DNA of 34,503 nt from assembly GCA_016199675.1 (NCBI GenBank), contig JACQGE010000004.1:1-34503 (forward strand), in the 5' to 3' direction. Positions within the stretch are counted from its first letter, which is position 1. Each line of letters starts with the position of its first letter. Positions 1 to 8,996 of the stretch are shown piece by piece. Under the pieces are notes generated by a model, which worked only from the letters and a program-made list of their open reading frames with translations, was not told the origin of the DNA and ran no database searches. Source of the stretch: Acidobacteriota bacterium. Its GTDB lineage: Bacteria > Acidobacteriota > Terriglobia > 2-12-FULL-54-10. Position numbers and translations under genes: made by a program.

Positions 1-38
1 AATCCGCAGGTCCCAGGTTCGAGCCCTGGTCGGGGAGC
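1..38 (+). tRNA. 3' part of a tRNA gene (T-arm and acceptor 3' strand), truncated by window start
   Basis: CCAGG-TTCGAGC-CCTGG T-stem/loop followed by TCGGGGAGCC; anticodon is outside the window. Confidence 0.7.
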
Positions 39-256
39 CGTCTAGGTGCAAAGCTGACCCCTCGATAGATCACCGCGCCTTACCGTCAATCGCCCGGCCA
101 AGTCGTTGTCACTGCCTCGCATTTGCACGAGGCCGGAACAAATCGAATCCGACTCCAGCGGTAGTGGTGGTGAAAATGGAATTAACCCGGTGACCCGCTG
201 AGCAAGCCGTCGTCAATTGCTGCTCGTCGCACTCGTGGCTGAAGGCCTCGCCGATC

Positions 257-349
257 CCTTGCAATACCCATAAGCGGCGAGTAGGCTTTGCTGCTAGGGG
301 AGGTTTCAATCCACGTATCCGTAGGCCCCCGTGTTACTCAAACGGGGGT
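257..349 (+). promoter_or_regulatory. Structured leader repeat, copy 1
   Basis: Shares CTTGCAATACCCATAA, GAGTAGGCTTT, GGGGAGGTTT and GTATCCGTAGGCCCCCGTGTTAC with 2750-2843; two hairpins (AGCGGC/GCTGCT and CCCCCGT/ACGGGGG); ends 23 nt before the ATG at 373. Confidence 0.75.
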
Positions 350-372
350 GCCGATTGTTGCAGGGAGGCAAC

Positions 373-1704
373 ATGAAGGAATTCAAGACTAGAAAGCTGC
401 GTCTGCAGGACATCTACCTCGACAATGAGAACGCGCGGCACGAACCGATTGACAGCGAGCCCGAGATTATTGCCGAGCTTTTGTCGAAGGGGAAAGTGAA
501 GGCCCTCGCGGCCCACATTGCGAAAACCGAGGCCACAAGCCCATTGGACCGGGTCGGAGTGTTTCCGCATCCAATAGTTAAAAGCGCTTTTGTTGCCGGC
601 GAGGGGAACCGTCGGCTTTGCGCTCTTAAGCTATTAAACGATCCGGACAAAGCGCCCGATTCACACCGCGCCTATTTCCGCAGTTTATCTAATTCGATGT
701 CGGCGAAGCCGAAAGAAATTGAAGCCGTAATTTTCGACGACCGAGCTGCGGTTAGGCCCTGGATAGAGTTGCGCCATGAGGGGCCGCAGAACGGCGTCGG
801 CACCGTCAGCTGGGACCCGAGGGCGAAGGCTCGTCACAATCGAGGTGCTGCAAAGCCGACAAATCCCAATCTACTCGCGGTGTCCGTCGCTGAGTACGCC
901 CATAAGCGCGGACTGATTACGAAATCTGAGCATGACGGCTTAAATGTGACCACCCTCACAAGGTATTTGAGCAACCCCACCTTCCGAAATGTCTTCGGCC
1001 TCGCCTCGCCCAAGGAGCTTTCCATCGTCGTCGATCAAGCCGAATTCGACTCCGCCATTGGACGATTCCTGAAGGACTCGCTCAAGGGTGAAGACGGCGG
1101 GGTCAATTCGCGGAGCAATGCCACTCAGCGAACAAAATATGCGCGCAGACTACAAAAAGAAAAGGTCGCTCCGACTACGTTTTTTGAGGACCCCGTTCCG
1201 CTCGACCCAGCGACAGGAAGTGGGCCGCAGTCCCGTGGCAAAGCTCCTGGAAGAAGGAATAGCAGCAACCCAGACCATCGGCGTCATGTAATCCAGCCGC
1301 CTTTCGCAGCAAAAATAACGAACAAGGTGCTGGCTCGAATTTACTTCGAGCTACGTGAGGTGGATTGTCAGAGCCACCCGCTGGCTGCTGCTTGTCTTCT
1401 CCGTGCAATGATTGAGGTGCTGATAAAGCTTTTTTGTAAACAAGAGGGCATCGGCACCAATGGGATCAAGGTGAACGTCCTCTGCGGGAAGGTCTGCGAC
1501 AAGCTGCTGGCGGACGACCCTACGCTAAGAAAACAGCGCCTTAAGCCCATGCGCATAATGGCAAACGACGAACACGGGCTTGCATCTCACGACACCTTGA
1601 GTTCGTTTATTCACGGCGGCTCTATTCCAGACGGGCGGTACATCAATAGGACGTGGGATTCGATTGAAGATTGTATTGGGCTGATACTGAGCAAGCTTAA
1701 ATAG
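373..1704 (+). CDS. ParB/Srx-like N-terminal domain protein
   Basis: ATG preceded by AGGGAGGCAAC. N-terminal LRLQDIYLDNENAR...VAGEGNRRLCALKLL resembles the ParB/Srx fold; C-terminal region unassigned. Confidence 0.6.
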   Translation: MKEFKTRKLRLQDIYLDNENARHEPIDSEPEIIAELLSKGKVKALAAHIAKTEATSPLDRVGVFPHPIVKSAFVAGEGNRRLCALKLLNDPDKAPDSHRAYFRSLSNSMSAKPKEIEAVIFDDRAAVRPWIELRHEGPQNGVGTVSWDPRAKARHNRGAAKPTNPNLLAVSVAEYAHKRGLITKSEHDGLNVTTLTRYLSNPTFRNVFGLASPKELSIVVDQAEFDSAIGRFLKDSLKGEDGGVNSRSNATQRTKYARRLQKEKVAPTTFFEDPVPLDPATGSGPQSRGKAPGRRNSSNPDHRRHVIQPPFAAKITNKVLARIYFELREVDCQSHPLAAACLLRAMIEVLIKLFCKQEGIGTNGIKVNVLCGKVCDKLLADDPTLRKQRLKPMRIMANDEHGLASHDTLSSFIHGGSIPDGRYINRTWDSIEDCIGLILSKLK

Positions 1705-1762
1705 TTCTGGCCAAGTGTCCCGCGGTCGGCTACGATCGACGCACCAATGAGCGCTCGTCTCC

Positions 1763-2665
1763 ATGCCCGTCACTGACTCCCCTCTCCGATATCCCGGGGG
1801 AAAGAGCCAGCTTGCCCCCCTAGTCATCGATATCCTGCGCTCGAACAGGTTGCTTTATGGCATCTATGTTGAGCCCTTCGCAGGCGGCTCTGGACTTGCG
1901 TTGAAGCTGCTCCTCAACAGCCTTGTGAGCGAGATATACATAAACGACATCGACCGCTCGATCTACGCCCTGTGGCATAGCGTGCTCAATTCGACCGATG
2001 AGCTGTGCGCACGCGTGGGAAAAGCCAAGGTCCACATAACTGAATGGCGCAGGCAACGGGCTGTCCAGGACGCTCGATATTCCACATTGCTGGACCTGGG
2101 GTTCTCGACCCTGTTCATGAATAGGACAAATCACTCAGGCATTATCCGTGGAGGCGTGATAGGCGGTTTCGATCAAAATGGGCCATACAAAATTGATTGT
2201 CGATTCCGCAAAGGGGAATTGATAAGAAAAATAGAACGGATTTCTAAGTACAAGCCAGGGATACACCTTAGCCGAATGGATGCACTTCAATTCCTGACCA
2301 AGGTAGTTGCCAAGAAGGTCCAAGGACCAGCGCTGGTGAACCTCGACCCTCCTTACATAAGAAAGGGACCCGAGCTTTATCAGAATCACTACACGATGGA
2401 CGACCATGCCCGCCTTGCTAAGGCGGTCCGAGGGATCAAGCAATACTGGATGGTGACCTACGATGACACGCCTGAGGCAAGAGCCCTATATGTTGATTTC
2501 CCGTCGTTCACGCAGGAACTGAAGTACACCGCCCAGATTAAGAGGGTCGGCGTTGAACTGCTAGTCCTAGACCCGAGGCTTGATCTGCCGAGATCATTGA
2601 GCCAAGTTCAGCGCTTGGCGGCCTGCAAAGGGAAGGCCCGCGGAGAGGGTAGGCGGGATCTGTGA
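1763..2665 (+). CDS. DNA adenine methylase, D12 class
   Basis: LRYPGGKSQLAPL, FAGGSGLALKLL and NLDPPYIRKGPELY motifs. Confidence 0.9.
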   Translation: MPVTDSPLRYPGGKSQLAPLVIDILRSNRLLYGIYVEPFAGGSGLALKLLLNSLVSEIYINDIDRSIYALWHSVLNSTDELCARVGKAKVHITEWRRQRAVQDARYSTLLDLGFSTLFMNRTNHSGIIRGGVIGGFDQNGPYKIDCRFRKGELIRKIERISKYKPGIHLSRMDALQFLTKVVAKKVQGPALVNLDPPYIRKGPELYQNHYTMDDHARLAKAVRGIKQYWMVTYDDTPEARALYVDFPSFTQELKYTAQIKRVGVELLVLDPRLDLPRSLSQVQRLAACKGKARGEGRRDL

Positions 2666-2749
2666 CTTGACTCTTATTGCTTGGCTTTGAGCGTAATTTG
2701 CAATTCCCATTGGTGCCCATTTCTGCTCGCGTCGGGGACCCGCACCCTT

Positions 2750-2843
2750 CCTTGCAATACCCATAACGGGAGAGTAGGCTTTTCTCCTTGGGGAGGTTTT
2801 CTGTCCATGTATCCGTAGGCCCCCGTGTTACCTCATCGGGGCC
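2750..2843 (+). promoter_or_regulatory. Structured leader repeat, copy 2
   Basis: Diverged copy of 257-349 with both hairpins retained, including compensatory pair changes; ends 34 nt before the ATG at 2878. Confidence 0.75.
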
Positions 2844-2877
2844 ATACTTGGCGCTAACGAGCCGCTATCCCAGTGCT

Positions 2878-5049
2878 ATGACAACAATAACCTTCACCAG
2901 GCCTAACCTACTTGGAATTCTGGCGGCGGAATCAGACCGTGAAATGCTTAATAAGGCATTTCTCGAAACTCCAGACTACCGCACTCTCATCGAGACCTCA
3001 GATCGGATTGTAGTAGTCGGTAGGCGCGGCACTGGAAAGAGCGCGCTGGCAATTGCATTAGAGAAGTATTGGCGCAATGTAGAACGCACCAAGCTATTGA
3101 AGCTTACGCCGGAGGAACATCATGTAATCGGTGCCCGCCCGCTAATTCAGCTGTTCGGAGGTTCCTTTTCAAGAATTCGAGCGGGTTCCAAATTGCTTTG
3201 GCGTTACTCCCTAATGATGGAGGCTGCCCATGCGCTCGCCCCGCGGTTTTCGTTCTCGCATACAAAAGAGTACGAACTCCTGAAGGCGCCTATCGAAACG
3301 TGGCTACGCCGCGGCCCCACAATTCCCGACCGCTTTACAAGACTACTGAAAGACGCTGTGGACCCAAGTCGCTCCCCAGAGGAACGGATTGGGGATCTAC
3401 CAATTAAGCTCGATCTCACAAAGATCGAAACTGCGCTCGCATCTGCCTGCAAACAAACTAACGAATGCGTTGTTTTCCTAATCGACCGACTAGACGAAGG
3501 GTACGAACCTGACGATATTGGCATTGGCTTGGTAGATGGATTGGTTCAAGCAGCAATAGACCTCAAGGATCGCCTTCCGGGCGTCAGATCCATTGTCTTT
3601 TTGCGCGATAACATATTCCGAGCCGTTCAGGCGCGTGATCCTGACTACACGCGGAACATAGAAGGACACGTACTGCGCTTACACTGGGATCCACCCGACC
3701 TACTTGATTTTGCAGCCAACCGACTCAAGATTGCCCTCTCCATTCACGAGGAGTCCTCTCAAAAGGTATGGAACCTCTGCACTACAGAGGACCTTAAAGG
3801 CATGCCGGGGTTTCTGAAATGCCTTCAGCTCACACTTTACCGACCACGTGACTTGATGGCCCTACTCAATGACGCGTTCTATCTCGCAGGAAAGCAAGGG
3901 CAGATGCACCTTTCGTTACCGCACATTGACGGCACCGCTAAGGCAATATCCGAAAATAGACTCCGCGATCTGCAAAAGGAATACGAGGCTATTATCCCCG
4001 GCTTAGAAGAATACATCGGCGCATTTAAGGGGATGCCACCAGAGCTCGGGATTGCAGAAATCACACCATTCCTGGAACAGACACTCGCGAAGGGCTCAGA
4101 GAATTCACTAATACAGCAGGATTTTCTCATTCTAGATGATGCAAAAACGCTAACTCGCGCCCTTTTCACCATCGGCTTTCTCGGCGCACAGGACACTCTA
4201 ACCGGATCCTTTGTCTTCTCCCACGATGGTCGTACGCCTGATCGCGAATTCAATAGCGGTGACAAAATCTTGATCCATCCGTGTTATCGAATGGCACTCA
4301 ACTGTGCGAAAACGCACCTGGAGCCAGGCGAAGCCGAAGAGATATTTGACGAATACGATATTGAAGTCTCGTCTGAAACTCCAGCAATTCGAAATGCGAA
4401 GATCAGCCAACTGATCCAGCAACTTGAGCAGATCCCCATAGGCAATGATGGGGATGGACTTTTTGAGGTGTGGTGTCATAAGGCTATAAGGATATGTTTT
4501 GCAAAAGGGCTCAGAAACGTAGAAATTAAGCCGAATAAGCAAGCCAATACCCGCCGCGACGTTGTAGCACTCAATCTCGGAGAGGGGAACTTTTGGAACC
4601 GAATTCTGCAGGATTACGGCGCACGTCAGGTTATTTTTGAGATTAAGAACTATCAAGATTTGAAAGCCGATGACTACTACCAAGTGCTTTCATACCTGAC
4701 AGGGGAATATGGGAGACTGGCCTTTGTCGTCACCCGTGATGACACCGTTGACCTATATTCAAAGAGAGATGTCGAGTGGGTACGCAGTTTGCATGCAGAG
4801 CATAAAGTATTAATCGTTAAACTTACCGGCAAGTATTTCTCAAAGTTGCTCTACAAACTTCGGAACCCACAGCGTCACGACGAAATGAACGACGCTCTGC
4901 ACAAAATCCTAAATACCTACACAAGGCTCTATCTGGCAGGCCAAACCAAAACCGAGGCCCGCGAGGAAAAACGTCACCGGCGCAAACATCAAAGAGCACG
5001 GAAAGCTTCGAAGCCGACGAACCCGCTATTAGGAAGAAAGGTCCGCTGA
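2878..5049 (+). CDS. P-loop ATPase with C-terminal nuclease-like region
   Basis: Walker A VVVGRRGTGKSAL, VVFLIDRLDEGYEP Walker-B-like; C-terminal RRDVVALN...QVIFEIKNYQ resembles a PD-(D/E)XK core. Start chosen downstream of the leader repeat. Confidence 0.7.
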   Translation: MTTITFTRPNLLGILAAESDREMLNKAFLETPDYRTLIETSDRIVVVGRRGTGKSALAIALEKYWRNVERTKLLKLTPEEHHVIGARPLIQLFGGSFSRIRAGSKLLWRYSLMMEAAHALAPRFSFSHTKEYELLKAPIETWLRRGPTIPDRFTRLLKDAVDPSRSPEERIGDLPIKLDLTKIETALASACKQTNECVVFLIDRLDEGYEPDDIGIGLVDGLVQAAIDLKDRLPGVRSIVFLRDNIFRAVQARDPDYTRNIEGHVLRLHWDPPDLLDFAANRLKIALSIHEESSQKVWNLCTTEDLKGMPGFLKCLQLTLYRPRDLMALLNDAFYLAGKQGQMHLSLPHIDGTAKAISENRLRDLQKEYEAIIPGLEEYIGAFKGMPPELGIAEITPFLEQTLAKGSENSLIQQDFLILDDAKTLTRALFTIGFLGAQDTLTGSFVFSHDGRTPDREFNSGDKILIHPCYRMALNCAKTHLEPGEAEEIFDEYDIEVSSETPAIRNAKISQLIQQLEQIPIGNDGDGLFEVWCHKAIRICFAKGLRNVEIKPNKQANTRRDVVALNLGEGNFWNRILQDYGARQVIFEIKNYQDLKADDYYQVLSYLTGEYGRLAFVVTRDDTVDLYSKRDVEWVRSLHAEHKVLIVKLTGKYFSKLLYKLRNPQRHDEMNDALHKILNTYTRLYLAGQTKTEAREEKRHRRKHQRARKASKPTNPLLGRKVR

Positions 5050-5090
5050 GAACGTAGGGAAAACGTAGTTCGGCGAGTCTTGCCGAGCGT

Positions 5091-5456
5091 CTACGAGTGA
5101 GGGCGGGCCGTTGATACCGCTAAATAGGGCGTAATTAACAACTGAATATCGTCCGAGCAGTACCGGCCGCTTGTCCGGTCGTGGACTGTCGCGTAGAGCA
5201 GTTGCGCCGCGGCCAGGCTTAGTGCCGCGACCTCGGCCTTGCTGAAGTCCTCATCCGCCGTTAGCCAAGTGAGAGCGTGGAGCACCCGCACCAGCAGCCT
5301 GCTTTCGACCGTCGCCGGCGAATGCCGTATTCGGTCCAGAATCGCCCGTAGCGGATCGTGCAGCTCGATTTCGGTGGCGATGGCGGTACGCCCCCGCACC
5401 CGATCGGCCACCTCAAAGATGAAGCCGGCAAGGCTGAGTTTTTCAGGGCTATTCAT
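5091..5456 (-). CDS. Hypothetical protein coupled to XRE regulator
   Basis: ORF overlapping the stop of the upstream XRE gene. Confidence 0.5.
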   Translation of the reverse strand: MNSPEKLSLAGFIFEVADRVRGRTAIATEIELHDPLRAILDRIRHSPATVESRLLVRVLHALTWLTADEDFSKAEVAALSLAAAQLLYATVHDRTSGRYCSDDIQLLITPYLAVSTARPHS

Positions 5457-5725
5457 TATCTCGACCGCGCCCGCTTGATCGGCCGCAGCTCAATTCGGTC
5501 GGCGATCTCGTGCAGCAGCCCGACGGCATCGACCCCGATCGCCTTCGCCACGTGCAGAAATTCAATGATGTCCAGCCGCCGCTCGCCGTTCTCATACTTC
5601 GAGACGAAGGACTGGGGCCGCTTGAGGCGTCGGGCCAATTCCTCCTGGGTCATTCCCGAATCCTTCCGCGCCTGGCGCATCCGGGCCAGGAATTCCTGGT
5701 ATTGCCTGAGATAGGTGGTCTTCAA
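5456..5725 (-). CDS. XRE-family HTH regulator
   Basis: ARKDSGMTQEELARRLKRPQSFVSKYENGERRLDIIEFLHVAKAIG, typical HTH_3. Confidence 0.9.
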   Translation of the reverse strand: MKTTYLRQYQEFLARMRQARKDSGMTQEELARRLKRPQSFVSKYENGERRLDIIEFLHVAKAIGVDAVGLLHEIADRIELRPIKRARSR

Positions 5726-5763
5726 AGGAGCAGCCGACCATTGGGGTAGCTGCCCTTCTTAAA

Positions 5764-5790
5764 CCTATTTTCGGATTATCCCAAAATAGG
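5764..5790. promoter_or_regulatory. Probable XRE operator
   Basis: Perfect dyad CCTATTTT-N11-AAAATAGG between divergent genes. Confidence 0.6.
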
Positions 5791-5829
5791 ATATTATGGT
5801 CAGCCCACGGTCCTTCAGGGAGGGAGGTC

Positions 5830-6630
5830 ATGGCTAGAGCTAGAACGGCTATTGCGGCACCGGCAGCAAGAAGCGCCGCGAACTCACGACTGCGCATGCT
5901 CCTTTGGGGCTTCCTGGGCATGCACTATCCGACCATGGTCGGCACCACCTTCAGGGCTCTTTCGCGCCTCGCTCACAGCGGAATGGGCCTCCTGGTCGCC
6001 ATTACTACGCCCTTGGCGCTCGGGGGATGCATTGCAGCGCTTCCCTTGATCGGCGCAGAGGTCGCGGCTCTTGGCTTCACAGGGTTCAAAATCGTTCAGA
6101 CGACGACGGGAGGGTCCTTCGAAATTGCGGTGGACGTGAGCAAACTGTCGAACGAGCAAAAGGCGCACATAAGGGCCATCAAGAGTCTAGCCGTATGGCC
6201 GGAACGACGAGGCGGCTCAGTGTCGCTGGCGGAGGCCCTGGCGGAAGCCAAGAAATTCGCGGTCATACCCCCGGCGCGCGTGGCAGCGGTATTGAAGAAG
6301 CTCGAACTTGCAGACGATCTGAAAGCGATGACCGCAACGGAGACGAAAGACACATTTGCCAAAGTGTGCGACGCAACCGGTGCCGACGCCGTCATTGCCA
6401 CCAAGAGTACGGCGGTAACGAGAAACATGAGTATATGGTCATTCGAGCGCGCCAACATCACTATGGAATTTCTCACGTCCATCTACGCGAAGAACAGCAA
6501 TGCGTATATCGCGGCGATCCCGGTGACCATCAAGGTACTGGTCGGCGAGGCGAAACAGCCCAGCAACGACGAGATTTTGAATGGGGCGAATGCCGAATTG
6601 GCCAAGAATATTCTGGCGCTGGCGCGTTAG
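5830..6630 (+). CDS. Putative lipoprotein of unknown function
   Basis: Lipobox-like TTPLALGGC after a hydrophobic segment; start codon uncertain. Confidence 0.6.
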   Translation: MARARTAIAAPAARSAANSRLRMLLWGFLGMHYPTMVGTTFRALSRLAHSGMGLLVAITTPLALGGCIAALPLIGAEVAALGFTGFKIVQTTTGGSFEIAVDVSKLSNEQKAHIRAIKSLAVWPERRGGSVSLAEALAEAKKFAVIPPARVAAVLKKLELADDLKAMTATETKDTFAKVCDATGADAVIATKSTAVTRNMSIWSFERANITMEFLTSIYAKNSNAYIAAIPVTIKVLVGEAKQPSNDEILNGANAELAKNILALAR

Positions 6631-6768
6631 CCAGGACGCGAAACGAAAGAACCCATGCGGATTGCAACGCCCCTCCGAGGCGTCGCAATCCTTTTTGGGT
6701 GGCTGGCATATGTTTCTGCCGGAGGAGATAGGCCATTTGATATTCCGGCTATTACCCAGGGAGGCTAT

Positions 6769-7008
6769 ATGAACGGCGTATTGAAATCTGCAATCATTAT
6801 TTTGATAGCGTCTGGCATCGCAACAGTATGGGGCTATCAGTATAGGCAGAGCCATGCTGTGGAAGGCGCCATGGGAATGTTTTTTGGGGGAGTCTCGCAG
6901 ACCTATGTAATCGCTGGATGGGCATTGGGGCTCGGCATCCTCGGATTCCTGATCGGCATCGGTGTATTGGTCGCAGGCTTGCTTAAGGCCGGGAACGGAC
7001 CCAAATGA
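6769..7008 (+). CDS. Small membrane protein
   Basis: AGGGAGG before ATG at 6769; two hydrophobic segments. Confidence 0.55.
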   Translation: MNGVLKSAIIILIASGIATVWGYQYRQSHAVEGAMGMFFGGVSQTYVIAGWALGLGILGFLIGIGVLVAGLLKAGNGPK

Positions 7009-7256
7009 TCCGTGCAGAGTTCATACTCATCGGGTGCATCCTTGTTGTTCTCGGCATAATCATTTCGAGCATCGGATACGACAAGATCCAACCAACGATG
7101 CTTGAAAATGTTGTGTCATTCGCCGAGAAGGTTTCCGGGCAAGTAGCGCCCGACGAATTACACCAGTCAAAAACATCCGGCTACCTTCTTTTAGCGCTTG
7201 GAGGCGGTTCGGTTGTTACGGGACTCGGATTCATTCTCCGCAGCCGCAAGAAGTAG
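7005..7256 (+). CDS. Small membrane protein
   Basis: ATGA overlap with the preceding gene; two hydrophobic segments. Confidence 0.5.
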   Translation: MIRAEFILIGCILVVLGIIISSIGYDKIQPTMLENVVSFAEKVSGQVAPDELHQSKTSGYLLLALGGGSVVTGLGFILRSRKK

Positions 7257-7362
7257 CGTTGACAGGCGTGGCTTTTCCGCAGAGCCCCAATCCGACGGTC
7301 AACTGGACCTGCGCGAGAGGCCGCGGTATCAACTGGGTCAGGGAGCGAAGAGTATCGAATAT

Positions 7363-8679
7363 TTAATCAGCAGCGCCCTGATTTGCGGTTGCCGCTCCGT
7401 ATCGGATACAGAGTTGATCCACCTTGGCTTTCTCGGAGGCAGGCACCACGAATACCCCATGGCTTTTGTGGCTTACGAGATGGAGCCGCTTTCGCAGGAT
7501 GCCGCCGATATAGCGGTTCGTGATCGGCCGGTCGTACTCGGACCCGAAGCGGGCGGCGAAGGCCGCCGCGATCTCGGACACCGGAATGCTCGGTCGCGAG
7601 CCGTCCTGCAGCAGCTCGGCGAGAATCTCCAAGACGCCCGCCTCCGTGGACGCAGATCGCTCGGCGTACAGCTCTTCGTCGAACGACCTGACCGACTCAC
7701 GCATGTCTTCCCGCAACGTTTCGTCGTCGATGATGGAAAGAAGGGGCACCAGGATCTGGTTGAGCCGGGGCGAGAGCGTCGGCTCGACCAAGGAATCATC
7801 GACCCGAATGCGGGGAAGGGTCCGGAACCGGTACATGAGCAGGCGATTCCGAAGCGCCAGAGCCTCGTCCTTCTGCGTATCCGGCAAATTGATCGGAATG
7901 TCTTCCCGTAGCATTCGCTGTCCCATCTCTTCCGTGAGGAAGCGGCTTTCGAGCGCCTGATCCTCGAACGATCGCCGCATGGCCACGATCTTGGGGCCGA
8001 AAACATCGAAGGCCCGAGGGTCGAATTCGCGCTTGGCCGTCACCGCCGTCCGAAGGACGGGAAATCCTCGGACATTGCCGTTGTTGAAGATCTTCACCAG
8101 TTCCGATTTCTCGTCGCTGAAGCGGAAGTCGGCCTCATCGAAAATGAGCGTCCCGCGGAAGGTGTCGAGGGTGTGGAAGATCGGCGAGACGGTCGAGGCG
8201 CCGGACGCGAAGAAGGCCTTATAGCAGAGGGAGCCGATGACGAAGAGGGCCCGGGTCTTGCCAGTGCCGAAGTCGCCCCGCAGCCGGAGGTACGGCAGTT
8301 CGTTAAAAGCGTCGTACACCCAGGTAAGGAGGACGTAGGCGGCGGCAATTCTCCGGAATCGGTCGGAAAAGTCCACGTACCGATCGACGTACGACCCGAT
8401 GTCCGAGAGAAGCTGCGGCACACTTTCAAACGGCTCCGGGCGCTCCGGCAGTAAGACCGCGTGGTGCTTGATGAGGTTATTCGACGCTGGCATAGGCCGA
8501 AGTTCAGCCAGGCCATCCATAAGCTTGTCGGCAAATACGACCTCAGCACCGTCAAAAACCGCAAGCATCGTCTTCTTCTGTTCCTCCGAATATACAAGCT
8601 CTGCGCGCCGGCCATCTAAAAGGAGCCGTGAGACAGTTGGCGATCGGCGTAGCGGCGTTTGATCTGGTTCTTTTGACAT
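7363..8679 (-). CDS. P-loop ATPase, replication/helicase-like
   Basis: Walker A LRGDFGTGKTRAL, Walker B LIFDEADF; start taken at MSKEPDQTP. Confidence 0.7.
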   Translation of the reverse strand: MSKEPDQTPLRRSPTVSRLLLDGRRAELVYSEEQKKTMLAVFDGAEVVFADKLMDGLAELRPMPASNNLIKHHAVLLPERPEPFESVPQLLSDIGSYVDRYVDFSDRFRRIAAAYVLLTWVYDAFNELPYLRLRGDFGTGKTRALFVIGSLCYKAFFASGASTVSPIFHTLDTFRGTLIFDEADFRFSDEKSELVKIFNNGNVRGFPVLRTAVTAKREFDPRAFDVFGPKIVAMRRSFEDQALESRFLTEEMGQRMLREDIPINLPDTQKDEALALRNRLLMYRFRTLPRIRVDDSLVEPTLSPRLNQILVPLLSIIDDETLREDMRESVRSFDEELYAERSASTEAGVLEILAELLQDGSRPSIPVSEIAAAFAARFGSEYDRPITNRYIGGILRKRLHLVSHKSHGVFVVPASEKAKVDQLCIRYGAATANQGAAD

Positions 8680-8711
8680 CGTGTACAGAGTATTAGCTCC
8701 GTCACGCGATG

Positions 8712-8751
8712 CACGGGGTGCAAATGTGCGCAGGAGGCAAGAAAGCACCCC
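8712..8751. promoter_or_regulatory. Shared dyad motif, copy 1
   Basis: CACGGGGTG-N25-CACCCC, 35 nt before ATG 8787. Confidence 0.6.
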
Positions 8752-8786
8752 TTCTCGGTCTTTCACGGCGGCACTACGTTGTGCGC

Positions 8787-8996
8787 ATGAGCGAGCAACA
8801 GACGCCGACCGTTTCGCCGTTGATCCAGTCGCTCCTCCCGGACGCGACCGTCGAGGAGCAACTGGAGGCACAGCAGAATTTCCGCGAGTTCTTGGCGGTG
8901 GCGTACCGCATGCACCTGCGGCTGCAGGCCGAAAAGGAAGCCTCGCGTGACAAAAAGACGGAGGGTGATACGGTAAACGACGCGCCAACGGTATGA
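8787..8996 (+). CDS. Small protein coupled to serine recombinase
   Basis: MSEQQTPTVSPLIQSLLPDATVEEQLEAQQNF...; stop overlaps recombinase ATG (ATGA). Confidence 0.55.
   Translation: MSEQQTPTVSPLIQSLLPDATVEEQLEAQQNFREFLAVAYRMHLRLQAEKEASRDKKTEGDTVNDAPTV

Noticed and set aside
4198-4683. 161-aa minus-strand ORF
   Set aside because: Antisense to the C-terminal part of the P-loop ATPase gene; no motif.
5904-6731. 275-aa plus-strand ORF
   Set aside because: Overlaps 5830-6630 in another frame; low-complexity Arg/His/Gly-rich composition typical of a shadow frame.
7198-7911. 237-aa plus-strand ORF
   Set aside because: Antisense to the motif-bearing ATPase gene at 7363-8679.
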